DNA of 64,000 bases from Echinostoma caproni (GCA_900618425.1 UZAN01039755.1:44358-108357), one strand, 5' to 3'; shown: positions 25,736-36,522, counted from the stretch's first letter. The notes: generated from the sequence alone by a model not told the origin. Translations and numbers: made by a program.

Positions 25736-25822
25736 ATTGATTGATGGATCGCACGTGGCTGTCATGCACTTGCGTGGATCGCTAACCGCATTCAAGTCAC
25801 ATAGACTCGCTCCTGCGCACAC
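25736..25822 (-). CDS. possible 87-nt cysteine-rich exon
   Basis: On the minus strand a TTTGTGCCTTTTGCACAG acceptor precedes exactly 29 codons, phase 0 at both ends, bounded by AAT|GTATGC. The reading VCAGASLCDLNAV...KCMTATCDPS has four cysteines spaced 5, 10 and 4 apart, as small disulphide-rich modules have, but it matches no family I can name. The opposite strand is open too (25575-25952). Confidence 0.3.
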
Positions 25823-26891
25823 CTGTGCAAAAGGCACAAAGATAGTTTTGTTCATTTGTCTAGCTACTGCTGCGCGGGAAGCTGCACAAATTTTAAATCG
25901 TCGATATGTAGAAAATGGAGGACGTCTCGGTTATCATTCCTGCACACAGTGATAAGTTTTATAGTAATAAAAGCAGTTAGCAAATACTCGAAACTTTACT
26001 TACAAGAATGTAGTTTTCTACTTATATTCATTTTCCTGTACTGCACAGACTTTGATTTGTATTTCCGGCCTATGATACTTTTGAATGTACAGTAAAATCA
26101 CGGTGAGTCTGTTTTGAAACAAACCGTTCTCTGACAACTTTGCGGCCTGCATTTGACGTCCCGAGTTTGATTTTTAGTTTTTGTTAAAATTTTCTCTTCT
26201 CTCCACTGAAATTCGTGAGTCTCGCTGAAAATGCGCCCCTCGGGATGTACAAAGATTTTTCATTAGATAAACAAGTCCATATTCGAACCGAAACGCAAGT
26301 GAAATAGCACGTCAAAATGGTTTACGAAAACGTACCGCATCCCAATATTCACACATTAGTCAGGATGTCTATGAACCGAAAGTGTATGAACACCTCAACT
26401 GACTGTGACAGTCTCCTGTGATGACCGACATGAAGTTATGGTTATTGATTTCGGTTCACTAGATTCAGTTACGTGCTTGCAAACATTCGAATTACTGGAT
26501 AGTAGAAAAACATGCAGATTTTACGTAATACAAACAGTTTATTGAGGTTTGCCAAATGTGAAACACATTCTTAACCGGCACGGTTGGCTAACGAATTTAT
26601 ACGATATCCCCTGGTTTTGGTTAACCTTATTTTCACTCGAATCTATAAAAAATCACAACACTCATGCAGACTAGAGGTGTCACACCTCGAAGGTGAAATT
26701 GCATAATTTTTTAGGTGAAAATTTTGAAAACAGAACTTTTTTTCAATTAACCATTGACTTTGAAATGTCGTATTGATCCAAAATCGGGATAAGTCACCGA
26801 TGTCTAAATTTTTTTTCATATACAATAGTTCATAAGCAATGCACATCTTTAGTAATTTATTAACTTGCATTAATTTTCACCACTCATTGGT

Positions 26892-26980
26892 TCAAGAAGA
26901 AAGAGCGAGAAGGTAGCCACAGTGCTCATATGCACACAACCTCTGAAGCGTACTTTCGAGGATGCCAGCATCCAAATCAG
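26892..26980 (-). CDS. possible terminal exon, unknown product
   Basis: A strong acceptor (CATTTCTCATTCTGCCTGCAG) on the minus strand precedes 28 open codons (DLDAGILESTLQRLCAY...) to TGA. There is no poly(A) signal close by. Weak candidate. Confidence 0.2.
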
Positions 26981-28050
26981 CTGCAGGCAGAATGAGAAAT
27001 GACGCAGAAATAATGATAAACTGTGCAACAAAGTTGTATAACGAGACTAGAGACAGTAAACCTTCGATCGTTGTCGTTGGCATTAAAAATTATAATTATT
27101 CCTCAACGCCCAAAACATATAGACAGTTGAATTCAGTTCACTTAAGTGGTGTAATTTTCGGGAACTTCGACCTCAAAGTAACTAATTCATTAGGTTATTC
27201 AGAGTCCTAACAAACGACAGGTTAGCTCATCCTCATCTAAAGCTCAGTCGATCAGCCCTCAAGGCCATGAATTTCCCAATGGAGGGCAAACAACCAAACC
27301 CTATTCTACGAAATCTTTCAGCCTCGATCAGTAAGTTGATCAAAATAAGTTTGTTCATTCATGGAGAAATCAGTTCATGAGGGATGATCATTGGGATATA
27401 GCCGATCCAATAGATGACTGATGGGGGGGGGGCAGAAACCTACAACACTGTGGGACCTCCGACAGAATGTGATTGGTGGATTCATTGGAAGTTACAGAGG
27501 TTTTAACTTGAAGTGACAATGGATTTTTTCAAATAAAAGAGGTGAAGTGCCAACCCGCACTGGTCCTAGAAAACACCTCTGATTCCCATACACGTATCAC
27601 TCATCAACCTCACTCAAAACGGGGAACACAAACAACCTGCGTCATCTATCGCTTGACTTTTGATGACTACAAATCTGGAACCGCCAAAGAGTGTGGAGTA
27701 AAAGGACAGTTCCATTAGAATAATCGATCGACAGCTCGTCAGATCCTGTATTCTAAGAATTCATGAATGCTTTTGCTCACATTCAGCAGTCACTTGAGAC
27801 TAATGGACATGGTCATTCACGCATTCGTAGAATTTCTGAAAATGTAACGATGTATCGGGTGACTGGTTTCAAGTAGATCATGGGGTTCTCACATGATCCT
27901 ATTACCACAGGTGGGAGCATTTTTCCCGGTGCGTTTCTGCGCTATACCTGGAAACATTTTCCGAAAGTGTCACAAAACAGGTCTCCAATATTCATTCTGG
28001 TAAAAATGAATAGTTCAATGTTAAATCATCGATGAATATATTCATGTCTC
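26981..28050. other. no recognised gene
   Basis: No retroelement or RNA motif found. A run of ten G lies at 27423-27432. The stretch is flanked by modest frames only. Confidence 0.45.
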
Positions 28051-28051
28051 T

Positions 28052-28223
28052 TTATTCAGTCCTCAAGTCAGTTAGCCTAGTTAAAATGTCATTCTCTTCG
28101 TTTATAGATACGCTTTGTCCATCGCCACAAATCTGAACTGCGACCGTCGAATTAATAATCTCTGATGACTCCAAACTCTTCTTTCCAGCAGTTGAACCAC
28201 ATTCCAGATGTTTGGAATTTGAT
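28052..28223 (-). CDS. possible terminal exon with overlapping poly(A) signal
   Basis: On the minus strand TTCTGTTGCTACTTCAACAC-AG ends at 28224. After one base the frame runs 56 codons (SNSKHLECGSTAGKK... rich in S, E, I, N and D) to TAA at 28052-28054. AATAAA (28051-28056) overlaps the stop codon, so the 3' UTR would be only some 15-25 nt. Acceptor, polar composition, stop and poly(A) signal are consistent with a real last exon, but no protein family is recognised. Confidence 0.33.
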
Positions 28224-28965
28224 CTGTGTTGAAGTAGCAACAGAATTCCTAGGTTTTCTGTAAACTTCTAGTATAGTAACTTATCATTATTGATCAGCCA
28301 TTCGCACGCACCATTTCTGGACAGGATACTTCACGGCTCCTCACTGTTGCATGACGATACTTTTTCCATCCGGCTTATGTATTCATTGATTTTGGATTGG
28401 ATAGAACATCCTGCTCTCTATTCCTTCATACTACAAACGATTAAGGCACATGGTGTTGTAAATTTCAGTTGTGCTGACGTTTCGAAACTTGTGTGCGATT
28501 GAAAGAAATTTGCCTATTAGTTGTGAACCGTGAAATTTGGTGTCCATAAATATCCTTGAACTTAATCTTTAAATGTCAAACGTAGCTAATTCTCCTTCAC
28601 GACACCAGTTATCAAGGTACGTGTGAATCGCAAAAATCGACTAATTAACTGGACACGGCACAGTTCCATCAACTGAAATATGACTATATGACGATTGAAA
28701 CGAATGTCACAATTTTTGGAACGCTTGAAGGAAATATTCTACAGGTTGGTGCTTTTTAGAGATGCAACATCTGAAATGTATGTTGAAATGTGTACACGTG
28801 ATTTTGGTCTTGCGTACTCTGATAACATATGAAACAGTGGTTATTTTTAGGGTGCGCCATTGATGGAATTGAGCGTGTTGTTTTGATTCAACCACGCTCT
28901 ATTTTCGAAGTTTAAAATAAGTGTGGTTTTCTCGCTTGACAATCCTGGTTGTGTGAAAAACGCTC

Positions 28966-28971
28966 TTTATT
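28966..28971 (-). terminator. candidate poly(A) signal
   Basis: AATAAA on the minus strand, about 70 nt after the stop of the open segment 29040-29336. Confidence 0.35.
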
Positions 28972-29039
28972 TTCATCCAGTATTGTTTATACTGATTCAC
29001 TTTCATTATTTAGTCAGGTGTTATTTCTGATCCCGGGAC

Positions 29040-29336
29040 TCATCGATCATGAACATCGAGATAGCATTTGTGATTGCAATTGACTTTTAAATGTAAAGAG
29101 TAGAAGAATTTGAACAACAAGACTGCGCAAGTTATCGCTATTGGGAAATGCGAGCCATCAGTCAAAAAGCGGATCAAAATGCAAGTTAGACCGTTCAATC
29201 CGGCTTTTCCGATGCTAAAATTGTTACGTTCGCTTTCTATCAGTTGAATTTTAATCCATGTTGCTATAAGACTTGCCAACGCAAGAAAGCAAGAGCGACC
29301 AAAGACTAGTAGATCGGTGAAATGCGCATCATAAAT
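29040..29336 (-). CDS. possible terminal exon encoding a membrane segment
   Basis: The minus strand carries a near-ideal acceptor (CTGCTCGTTTGTCTCCTTTTC-AG). From 29336 the frame is open in phase 0 for 98 codons to TGA. Two hydrophobic segments (around FGRSCFLALASLIATW and PIAITCAVLLFKFFY) suggest membrane passage, separated by a polar loop. AATAAA lies 70 nt beyond the stop. No family is recognised. The upstream exon-like block 29555-29650 ends in phase 1 and does not join directly. Confidence 0.35.
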   Translation of the reverse strand: MYDAHFTDLLVFGRSCFLALASLIATWIKIQLIESERNNFSIGKAGLNGLTCILIRFLTDGSHFPIAITCAVLLFKFFYSLHLKVNCNHKCYLDVHDR

Positions 29337-29554
29337 CTGAAAAGGAGACAAACGAGCAGAGTGAATATGGAGACGAATCACTTGTCATACTGATCAAGAT
29401 CCAGCAACTGATCGATTCATTTAGTAGCCGTGCGTAAATAAGAGATACAAGGCCATTCGCTTCAAGGATTACAACTCCCCTTCCTTTGTCATGCCCAATA
29501 AATTGTATCTTATCCCTAGTCATTTGAAGACGAATAACTCAGTTAGAAACTTAC

Positions 29555-29650
29555 AGCCCATGCAATATCCGACTTTATTGTGAGTTATCAGCTGAAAGAT
29601 CGAACTATCTTTACGTGTTATGGTCATGTGTATGAATGGTTTGAAAGCTC
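29555..29650 (-). CDS. possible 96-nt internal exon
   Basis: The minus-strand acceptor CCTTTGTTTGACCACAG and the consensus donor GGGCT|GTAAGT bound 96 nt with one open frame (AFKPFIHMTITRKDSS...). The phase is 2-in/1-out, which does not match the only open frame of 29040-29336. Confidence 0.25.
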
Positions 29651-30790
29651 CTGTGGTCAAACAAAGGTTAAACATTAAAGGGACGAGGAATGTACAGATC
29701 ACGTGGTCAGACAATACGCTTCAGCGACTGCGTTCACCAATCGTTTTCAACCCTTTTACACACTGGGATTATACCAAAACTCTTGCTGTATAATACATAG
29801 TTTGCAGTTGAAATCATTTTACAGGATTCAATCGCAAAATTCACTATCTTCGTTTGATCAATGTATTTCATGTTCACGGAATATAACTAATAGATTGTCT
29901 GCTTAATCTCCACTAGCTCACCACACACCATACTCCGAGTAGTCTCGACAAATGAATGAAATAAAAAATAATTATCTGATCATTGGTAATCCCATATCCG
30001 GTCGTAAGAGAAAATGAGCCTCAAGTAATCTGTGATACTATTTCCCCTTTCCCAAAACAATTTGTGGTTAAGTAAATATATACATTTCATATTTATTTTG
30101 ATTTACCGGCATGACTACGAGTTATTGAAGATGAACATTTTTTACTAATCTGTGTTCATGTTTCAACGTGCTTCGTGGATCTATTTAGATAGTAGTTGTT
30201 AGTTCTCAATTATCTTGGGCATTTAAGCTCGTCTGAAGTTGATTTGTTCTTGAGCCTACGCCCATCTAACTCACTGACTTCTGCATTGCTTTCGCTGAGT
30301 ATACTTAAAAGAGACAGACTTTATGGCATAAAAATCAATAGGTCCCTCGGTTCTGCAAGGATATGGATGCATTCTCAATCTACAAGGTTGGCGAATAATA
30401 ATAGCAGGAATTACCCACCGAATTCCTCGAGATTGTAACCCTGGCAGGATTAATGAATCGACACCATAGCTTATCAGAATACACGTACTTAATTTCCTAA
30501 AGTGTGTCTCAAAACTACTGGATGAGCTTCCTCATCTGTAACTGACAATTTAAGTGCATGACAGTTATCGGGCCGTGATCAACTGTCTCATGCATCCGTT
30601 TTGAACTGAATATCAACAAATGTTAAACACGGTTGAAGCGAAATTCAACATGACTTTGTAAGTGAATTGAAAATGATAAGGTTTACTCCATGACCAAATT
30701 GATGCGCCGATTTTTGACCTATGATTTAACTGCTTTTTAGCATCTAAATTGGGCCTGTTAAAGGAATAATTTTTCAAATGTCGAAAAATA
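29651..30790. other. no recognised gene
   Basis: Short frames only (29703-29906, 30196-30438). Nothing else recognised. Confidence 0.45.
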
Positions 30791-30925
30791 ATGAACGTTA
30801 CGTTACTTTTTTTAATTTCAATTATTTTTTGTCAACAAGGTGACAATGATGTTAATTGGGACCAATCGCATGGTGACGATGATCAGGATTCTAATGAGCC
30901 TAATGATGATGTTTATGAATATTAA
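30791..30925 (+). CDS. small acidic ORF with signal-peptide-like start
   Basis: The ATG at 30791 opens 44 codons. MNVTLLFLISIIFCQQ resembles a signal peptide, followed by 28 residues dominated by D, N, Q and S (GDNDVNWDQSHGDDDQDSN...) ending in YEY. This is the form of a small secreted acidic peptide. The caveat is that the DNA is rich in GATGAT/AATGAT triplets, so the acidic part could be an old trinucleotide repeat read in one frame. AAG|GTGACA at 30839 could also be a splice donor after the signal peptide. Confidence 0.28.
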   Translation: MNVTLLFLISIIFCQQGDNDVNWDQSHGDDDQDSNEPNDDVYEY

Positions 30926-31103
30926 CTTCACCGATAACAATGAGACGGAAATGAACGACGCTGTGGGCGCTGCCCAGTTGCGTGGGTAGAAGAGGCAATG
31001 ACGCTTTGTGTAAAACACGGATTTAAGTCAGTCCCCGTATAAGTGAAATTCCGCCTTTTACAGTATGCTTAATTCACTGCTACAGGATTTTGTTAAATAA
31101 ATG

Positions 31104-31330
31104 TCTTCACTTCCTTCATTTGTTTAGTGAGCATACAAATGTAAAATTTTTTTCAGGAAGGAAACCGCAGCCGTACAACGATGGGTGAAATACATAAATT
31201 AGTAAGACGAGTGATGCGAGGTTCAAACCTACTACATGTAGGTCTTTATGTTGATGACCTTTGATGATCAACATATAGGGTGAGTGAAATCAGCCACATG
31301 ATGATTGCACTTGAATTAGCGACGTCGCTG
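31104..31330 (-). mobile_element. SINE with tRNA-like head and shared 3' tail
   Basis: On the minus strand a B-box-like TAGGTTTGAACCTCGC (about 31210-31225) is followed by GGCTGCGGTTTCCTTCCTGAAAA and TTTGTATGC...GGAAGTGAA. This is the same 3' tail as the SINE pair at 9730 and 41700, on a different head. The head also contains a 9-bp hairpin (TATGTTGAT...ATCAACATA, 31247-31275). Confidence 0.6.
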
Positions 31331-31938
31331 TTTTTTTTCTTGAACTAGTGTAGGGAAAGACGGCTTCAATTCGCTTACAAGTCGAGTATCATTCGCATTC
31401 ATCTTCTCATGCTGCTAGCTTCTTTGATTTTTTTACAAATGAATGGGACTCTTTTTCATCCCTTCAAGGTTTCCTTCTCAGACCTCCTGGTGCACAAGCG
31501 GTTACTAATTCGTAACCAGAGCCAGATTTCCGGTTCCCACTCTTAATTATTCTAAGTATTGTAAAATGGAAGAACGAAGTTTTCTCTTCTGATTTGCTTC
31601 TCTTTTAAATTGTACCGCAAAGAGACAATATAAAAACCAGTCTAATTTTATTGTTCTTTTTTTCTGTTACGTACAATATGTTCATGGATTATTAAACATG
31701 ATTCTTTTGGGGTATGCACTTGATGTAGAATTATGACAGATGTTCTACCCGGAAAACAGTTTCATTATTTCTTACCTATCGAATGATCAAAATAACTTTG
31801 ATGATCGGACCCAGAAGCGTGGCTTAAAAAAGTAATTTGGTTCTAAAGCAGTAATAGTCAGACTATCTTACAATGTAATACAGGATATTATTAAATGCGA
31901 TGGGAATGTTTGTGATAACCGACAAAAAGCCCTGGAAA

Positions 31939-32058
31939 GCTGTTTCATCCTGTTTGGGACTTGTCAGCATTGCGTACCTTGTGTGTCCCTGTCAGGACTC
32001 GAACCACGAACTTTCGGATTGGGACATCAAACCCTTACCACTGAGCTACACCGTCAAC
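31939..32058 (-). mobile_element. Sm-alpha-like SINE with decayed hammerhead ribozyme
   Basis: On the minus strand, an A-box TAGCTCAGTGGT (32037-32048) and a B-box GGTTCGAGTCC (31995-32005) form a tRNA-like polymerase III promoter. Just downstream is a hammerhead core: CTGACAAG, a TCC-CAAACA-GGA stem-loop, then TGAAAC (31939-31967). Compared with the active schistosome core it differs at four positions, all transitions, including the essential G of CUGAUGAG. The predicted cleavage site GTC falls inside the B-box region, as in Sm-alpha elements. Stem III no longer pairs, so the ribozyme must be inactive. No intact tail was found. Confidence 0.8.
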
Positions 32059-32088
32059 GGTCATTATCTTGTCCGATTGGCTCAATCA

Positions 32089-32236
32089 GTTTTAGAGTAG
32101 CAAGCTTGGATTAGCCCATTCGATTATTCAGAGGCACCAGGCACACTTGATGGATTTGGGTGTGGGTTTCGTTCCTTAGGAGATCGTGCCTGGTACCTCT
32201 TAACAATCGAATGAGCTAATCCAAGCTTGCTAAAAC
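32089..32236. mobile_element. 44-bp inverted-repeat hairpin, MITE-like
   Basis: Left arm 32101-32144 and right arm 32186-32229 are reverse complements at 40 of 44 positions, around a 41-nt loop. The complementarity continues outward by GTTTTAG (32089-32095) with CTAAAAC (32230-32236) after a 5-nt AGTAG insertion on the left. The outer ends are AT-rich. No coding capacity. It could be a small foldback or MITE copy, or a long RNA hairpin. Confidence 0.85.
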
Positions 32237-32826
32237 AAAATATTATTCTTCACTATTCAAAACGTTTGCATTAATTTTCATAGTATACATTGAAAACGTG
32301 CCATCCAAATGTTTATCAAGATTCATCGCTGAAGTTATATAGTGGTGGCGATTATGCAGCGTATTTGGTTATCATTGGTTCGCTCCGAGACCTCCCGAGG
32401 CATGAACCCCGACAAAGGGCGCCCGATGTCTGCGGTTTACTCTCGCTTTGTCTTCTGGTACAATACCAATCGTATCTCTTAAGAACCAAATACGTACCTC
32501 TAAACCAAGTCCCAGGGTCAACATACCGGTTGTTATTAGGTAACGTTGGATTCTCGAATTCACAACTGTTACTGTTCCTGAAAGGACACTACAGTGTACG
32601 AATCCGTAAGTTTTCAACGGTTTTTGTCACCAGCAGGCTATACATGTCGCTCGTTTGAATTATGTCACCACACAACCAGTATAGCCACCACATCTATGAG
32701 ATAGATCCGGGTGAACCCAAATTATATGCCGGCCAATGTGCACGCTTTCTGACCTCTGAGGAACATTCAAACTGTTTTTTTGTCCAGTAGTTCGCAATAA
32801 AGCCGTTGCAATATCTATGTGAGGAG
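32237..32826. other. no recognised gene; GC-rich patch
   Basis: A GC-richer island (about 32380-32560, beginning GCTCCGAGACCTCCCGAGG) is open on both strands (32290-32658 plus; 32372-32617 minus). It sits between two repeats and is probably part of an unrecognised interspersed element. Confidence 0.4.
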
Positions 32827-33075
32827 GAAACCTAGGGGCTGGGTGGGATAACATTATAGTATGCGGAATGGAACACTGTGTGTATGCATGTACGCGTGGT
32901 ACGAATCAAGTTCTCAGCTTTATGCCCACGGGATTTTTATGTCATTTTGGCACTGTGACCCGGTTCTGATTGATGGGTGTCAATGTGTTTATGTCCGGTT
33001 CAAAATGGAAGGAGCGTGTAAATGAACTCAGGTGAGATTAAGATCTTGGATTAAATACGCACGTTGATGGGAACT
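32827..33075 (+). repeat. dispersed repeat, copy 2
   Basis: Same orientation and block order as 609-875, with substitutions and indels throughout. Confidence 0.55.
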
Positions 33076-33916
33076 GGAACCATTTGCATTAATCCCCGAA
33101 TCATGCAGCCAGAACGGTTCAATTCAAGCTCAATGCCAAGTGGAGCAGGAAAGAACCGAGGACACGGCAGTGGTTATGTGATAATTAATCCATCGTTTGT
33201 AAAACGAACAATTTCGCCGAAATTCGAAGCCCAACCAATCAGTCTGGAATTATTGAAGTTTAAAATGATGTTTCATTTGATAAGTGATATGGTCTGATAA
33301 CCAGCCAGGACAGTGACCCAAAGTTTGTTAAGAAGCAATGATTTGGGTGAAGCATTGCTTGTTTGTCATACGCACATCATCTGAGGCAAATGTTTTATTT
33401 TGTTTCGAAGTGTCTGCATATCGATTTTATTTTGCAATAATGTTTTAATTTAACTCTTGATTCCGAATTGTTGTAGACCGGTAAAGGCAGGAAAAAGGGA
33501 AAGTGAAGCAGATTTTCAGAGTTTTCCCCCAAAGTTAGTTGACAATTTCGAGTGCATAAATTAAAAGAAGGAATATCACGTAGTTAAGTTTGATGCCAAC
33601 TTCATTATAAACAAAAAACATTTTTCACAAAAGAAAACGTCCACGTTGAATCAGTTCGTTTTCACAGTATATAAGAACTAAAAGACAAACATGCTGAAGG
33701 AATTAATAATACCGATATTAAAGTAGAGTAACAAGACGGACGACGTCATTTAACGCAATACAATTTTCCTTCTGAAAGGACCTCTCTAAAACACCTCAAA
33801 ATTGTTCTGAGATAAACAACTTTAATCAACCGCATACCACAGTTTCCCCGCGGAACTATGTGTATCATTTGGTTTAGTCCCGAACATACATCGATTTTGT
33901 GGGCAAATTCACTAGT
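33076..33916. other. no recognised gene
   Basis: AT-rich. A TATATAAG at 33668 is not accompanied by a clear downstream exon. Confidence 0.45.
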
Positions 33917-34027
33917 CACGTGATCACTCTAGGGCACGTGAATTATATCACGTTTTCGGGAAAATCGAAATACTTTGGCAGTTCGGTTCATACGTACCAC
34001 GCACATTAGCCAAATTTGGGTATAAAA
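33917..34027 (+). promoter_or_regulatory. possible promoter: two E-boxes and a TATA-like box
   Basis: Two perfect CACGTG hexamers (33917-33922 and 33935-33940) lie 18 bp apart, followed by a third half-site (TCACGT, 33949). TATAAAA lies at 34021-34027. The downstream frame 34016-34201 runs into a SINE-tail fragment and shows no domain, so a gene is not supported. Confidence 0.25.
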
Positions 34028-34136
34028 ACTCTGAGTAGAGTGTTTGCAAAAATACATCAACTGGTGTCAATTGAACTGCGCTGCAACCAATGTTTGACGC
34101 TATCAGCCATTCCCTATTTCTGTATTTCCCCAGACA

Positions 34137-34200
34137 GCCTTTGTATGACCGCAGTCCCCTTCCTGAAAGTTGACTGCCCATTTGTATATTCCGTAAATTA
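34137..34200 (+). repeat. SINE 3'-tail fragment
   Basis: GACCGCAGTCCCCTTCCTGA, then GTTGACTGCCCATTTGTAT, aligns with the tail shared by 9838, 31104, 41700 and 48990. The head is missing or unrecognisable. Confidence 0.6.
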
Positions 34201-35451
34201 AAAAAGAAGAGAAAGATATTGACTTTTATTTTTTTGCGGCGTGTATCAAATAAATTTCGATTACCACATTTCCATGCAGAAACCTGTTAATATTTCTAAA
34301 GGCTTAGTAAAATTTACGATATGCTAGTGGGCAATCAAAAACATATTTGGGCAGGAATACAATATACATGCTTTTCTGTGAATGAATCAGATACAATTAT
34401 AAAGTTGTGCAATAATATCGTCCGCTGTGGTAATTGAATGTTTCTGGAATTGTTGAACACCTAGAAGACAACTGCTAATCCATTCAAATTGAATGACAGT
34501 GTACACTGCCGACGGAACATCATACAATTTGAAAATGCAATACAAGTGATCAGCTTAGCGTTTGCGCTAAAGCATTTTTGAGAAACAACCATATCAAATA
34601 AACAGCAGCACTCTGCTTACTATGACAAGTTATATCCGCAAAGCTATTGCATTTTCCCCAACTACAGGCAAAAGCACAACTAAAAAAAAGAANGCTCAAA
34701 AGGAGTCACTTTAGTGGGGATCAAGCAGTTCAGGTCGTAGGAGCGTCATATCGGCAGTCGTGTGATCCAAGCGCAAGACCACTGCTTAGTTCACACGCTT
34801 TATGTTTTCTTGTGACAGCTCCTCAATAGACTATTTCCTTGGACCCAGAACTCAACTGTGTCATTGCAAATGTTACAAAGTACTACATTTCTAGCATAGC
34901 TTTTTGTTATGATGTACCAGTCTGCTTGTGATAACGATTACCAAAATTCAACCATCATCTCCTCGTGTAGATATATAGATTTATTTTCACTACCTTGTTA
35001 TGATCAAAATAAAATAACGTTTATCAAGAAAATCAGAAAGTTTTTTGTAACGAAGCTTGTATAAGTAAACGCAGTCGTCAAAAAGGTGTTATACCATTTA
35101 TTGATTTAACATTAGAATGTGTATCGATAGATATAATTTCGGTCAAACGTCTGAAACCTTGAGCCTTGGAAGTTTTGTCTTCATTTCATGGTGAATCGTG
35201 TGCAGATATTAGAAAACCTAAAGTGAAATGTTAAGAAGCAATCCACAGCTGTTTCAGGTTTTACCTGCAATTAGATTAGGTACGTTTCCCATCGAGTGAA
35301 AATCTTGAAAATTTGTACTAGGATGAACTGAGGCTTACAAAAATGGGTTAAACTATACCGTGTGGAACTAAGGTGAAGCAGAATGGCTTGCTTCCCAATG
35401 GTTGGATTATAGTGCGCAAAATGCCATTAACTCAACCAATTTGCATGCAAT
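34201..35451. other. no recognised gene
   Basis: N at 34693. An acceptor-like tract before 34668 and a short open block to 34733 are too slight to call. Confidence 0.45.
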
Positions 35452-35747
35452 TTAGCGGTAACCAAACAATCCAGCTTCATGCAGTTTGGTTTGCTCATTA
35501 GACAACTGTTCATCTGATGAATGGATTAAACAAACTTCAATTATGTTTTTACTAAATATTTTCCCATAAAAATGTTTCCATGAGGTGCTAACTGCTAGTA
35601 ATACAACTTTAAGTTCTATTGACCGTATGCGAGTTCCAAGAACCTTTATAGATTGAAAAGAAAGATTACTGCTTGTAACGTTTTGTAGACTGGCATTGAA
35701 ATAAACAACCCATCGAATGAACGCGGGATTTGACAATACATAGATCT
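35452..35747 (-). CDS. possible terminal coding exon, unknown product
   Basis: On the minus strand CACCTTTCGGCTGTCTTTATCAG ends at 35748. After two bases the frame is open for 97 codons to TAA. The translation (IYVLSNPAFIRWVVYF...) has mixed composition, a likely N-glycosylation patch (NASLQNVTSS) and an acidic/polar C-terminal third. Codons are R-initial in long runs. It is one of the more coding-like frames here, but no family is recognised and no poly(A) signal follows nearby. Confidence 0.35.
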
Positions 35748-36216
35748 CTGATAAAGACAGCCGAAAGGTGGTATGTGCTATTGAAAATCAGTGACCGAGT
35801 TTGTTGCAGCTACAGCGATCACTACATTTGTTTCTGAATAGGCGGTGAGTAGATCAATTACTACAACCCATAATTCGAATCAAATTTGGAAAATGAAAAC
35901 TGCAAATCGATAGGAGTCTGCCATGTGGATGTCAAAGTTAAGTAGATTAAAAATCTTGCGTAATTTACGTCATAATGGGACAGCGAAAAATCAGTGATAA
36001 GAAAAGAGTAATCTCAACGATTCTGTAGGACTTACAATTATGACATACCGAAGACAAAGGTGACATTCAGCAATTTTAGCTCTGTAAGAGTTTATGTCGT
36101 GGTGTCGTGAAGTGTCTTTTTTGAGTGTGAGAGTCACATCTGGTAAATAGCAATGGAAATCAGATAGATGACACGTTCAAGCCTTGAACGTTTTTCTTCC
36201 CCACTATCCGAGAAAC

Positions 36217-36522
36217 TCAAACCAGGACCACGTTTTTCCATGCCATAATATTTTTATTGCAAATAACTAAACTTCTTTTTAAAAAATGTGTGCTGCACAG
36301 GGAAATAAAGATGATAAACTGGTGACCTTCAATCCAAATTTTAACCCCAATGAGAAATGGTTGTTTGGTTTCAATGGATAAACCCATTGGTATAATCTCA
36401 GTGGAGTAAAAGCAGTTATTCTTCAGCAGTGTGACAGTGTCCAAGTTCATACGTTTAGGAATCCAACTGAAAACATGTCCAATCTTCGTGTTTCTGCCAG
36501 CGGTTGGTGAATTTGTAGACAC
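36217..36522 (-). CDS. open frame, unknown product
   Basis: 101 codons on the minus strand with balanced composition (RNTKIGHVFSWIPKRMN..., then IETKQPFLIGVKIWIEG). It begins 8 bp from a LINE 3' end on the opposite strand. No family is recognised. It could be an exon or part of an unrecognised element. Confidence 0.28.
   Translation of the reverse strand: MSTNSPTAGRNTKIGHVFSWIPKRMNLDTVTLLKNNCFYSTEIIPMGLSIETKQPFLIGVKIWIEGHQFIIFISLCSTHFLKRSLVICNKNIMAWKNVVLV

Noticed and set aside
26050..26103. 54-nt exon between a strong acceptor (CTGTACTGCACAG) and CACG|GTGAGT
   Set aside because: All three frames contain a stop, so it cannot be an internal coding exon; an untranslated exon remains possible but unsupported.
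31985..32058. Functional tRNA gene on the minus strand
   Set aside because: A and B boxes are good, but the anticodon stem does not pair and the hammerhead-like sequence follows directly.
34668..34733. 66-nt exon-like block (22 codons, phase 0)
   Set aside because: Good acceptor but a weak donor (CAG|GTCGTA), an N inside and low-complexity A-rich coding; too slight to list.
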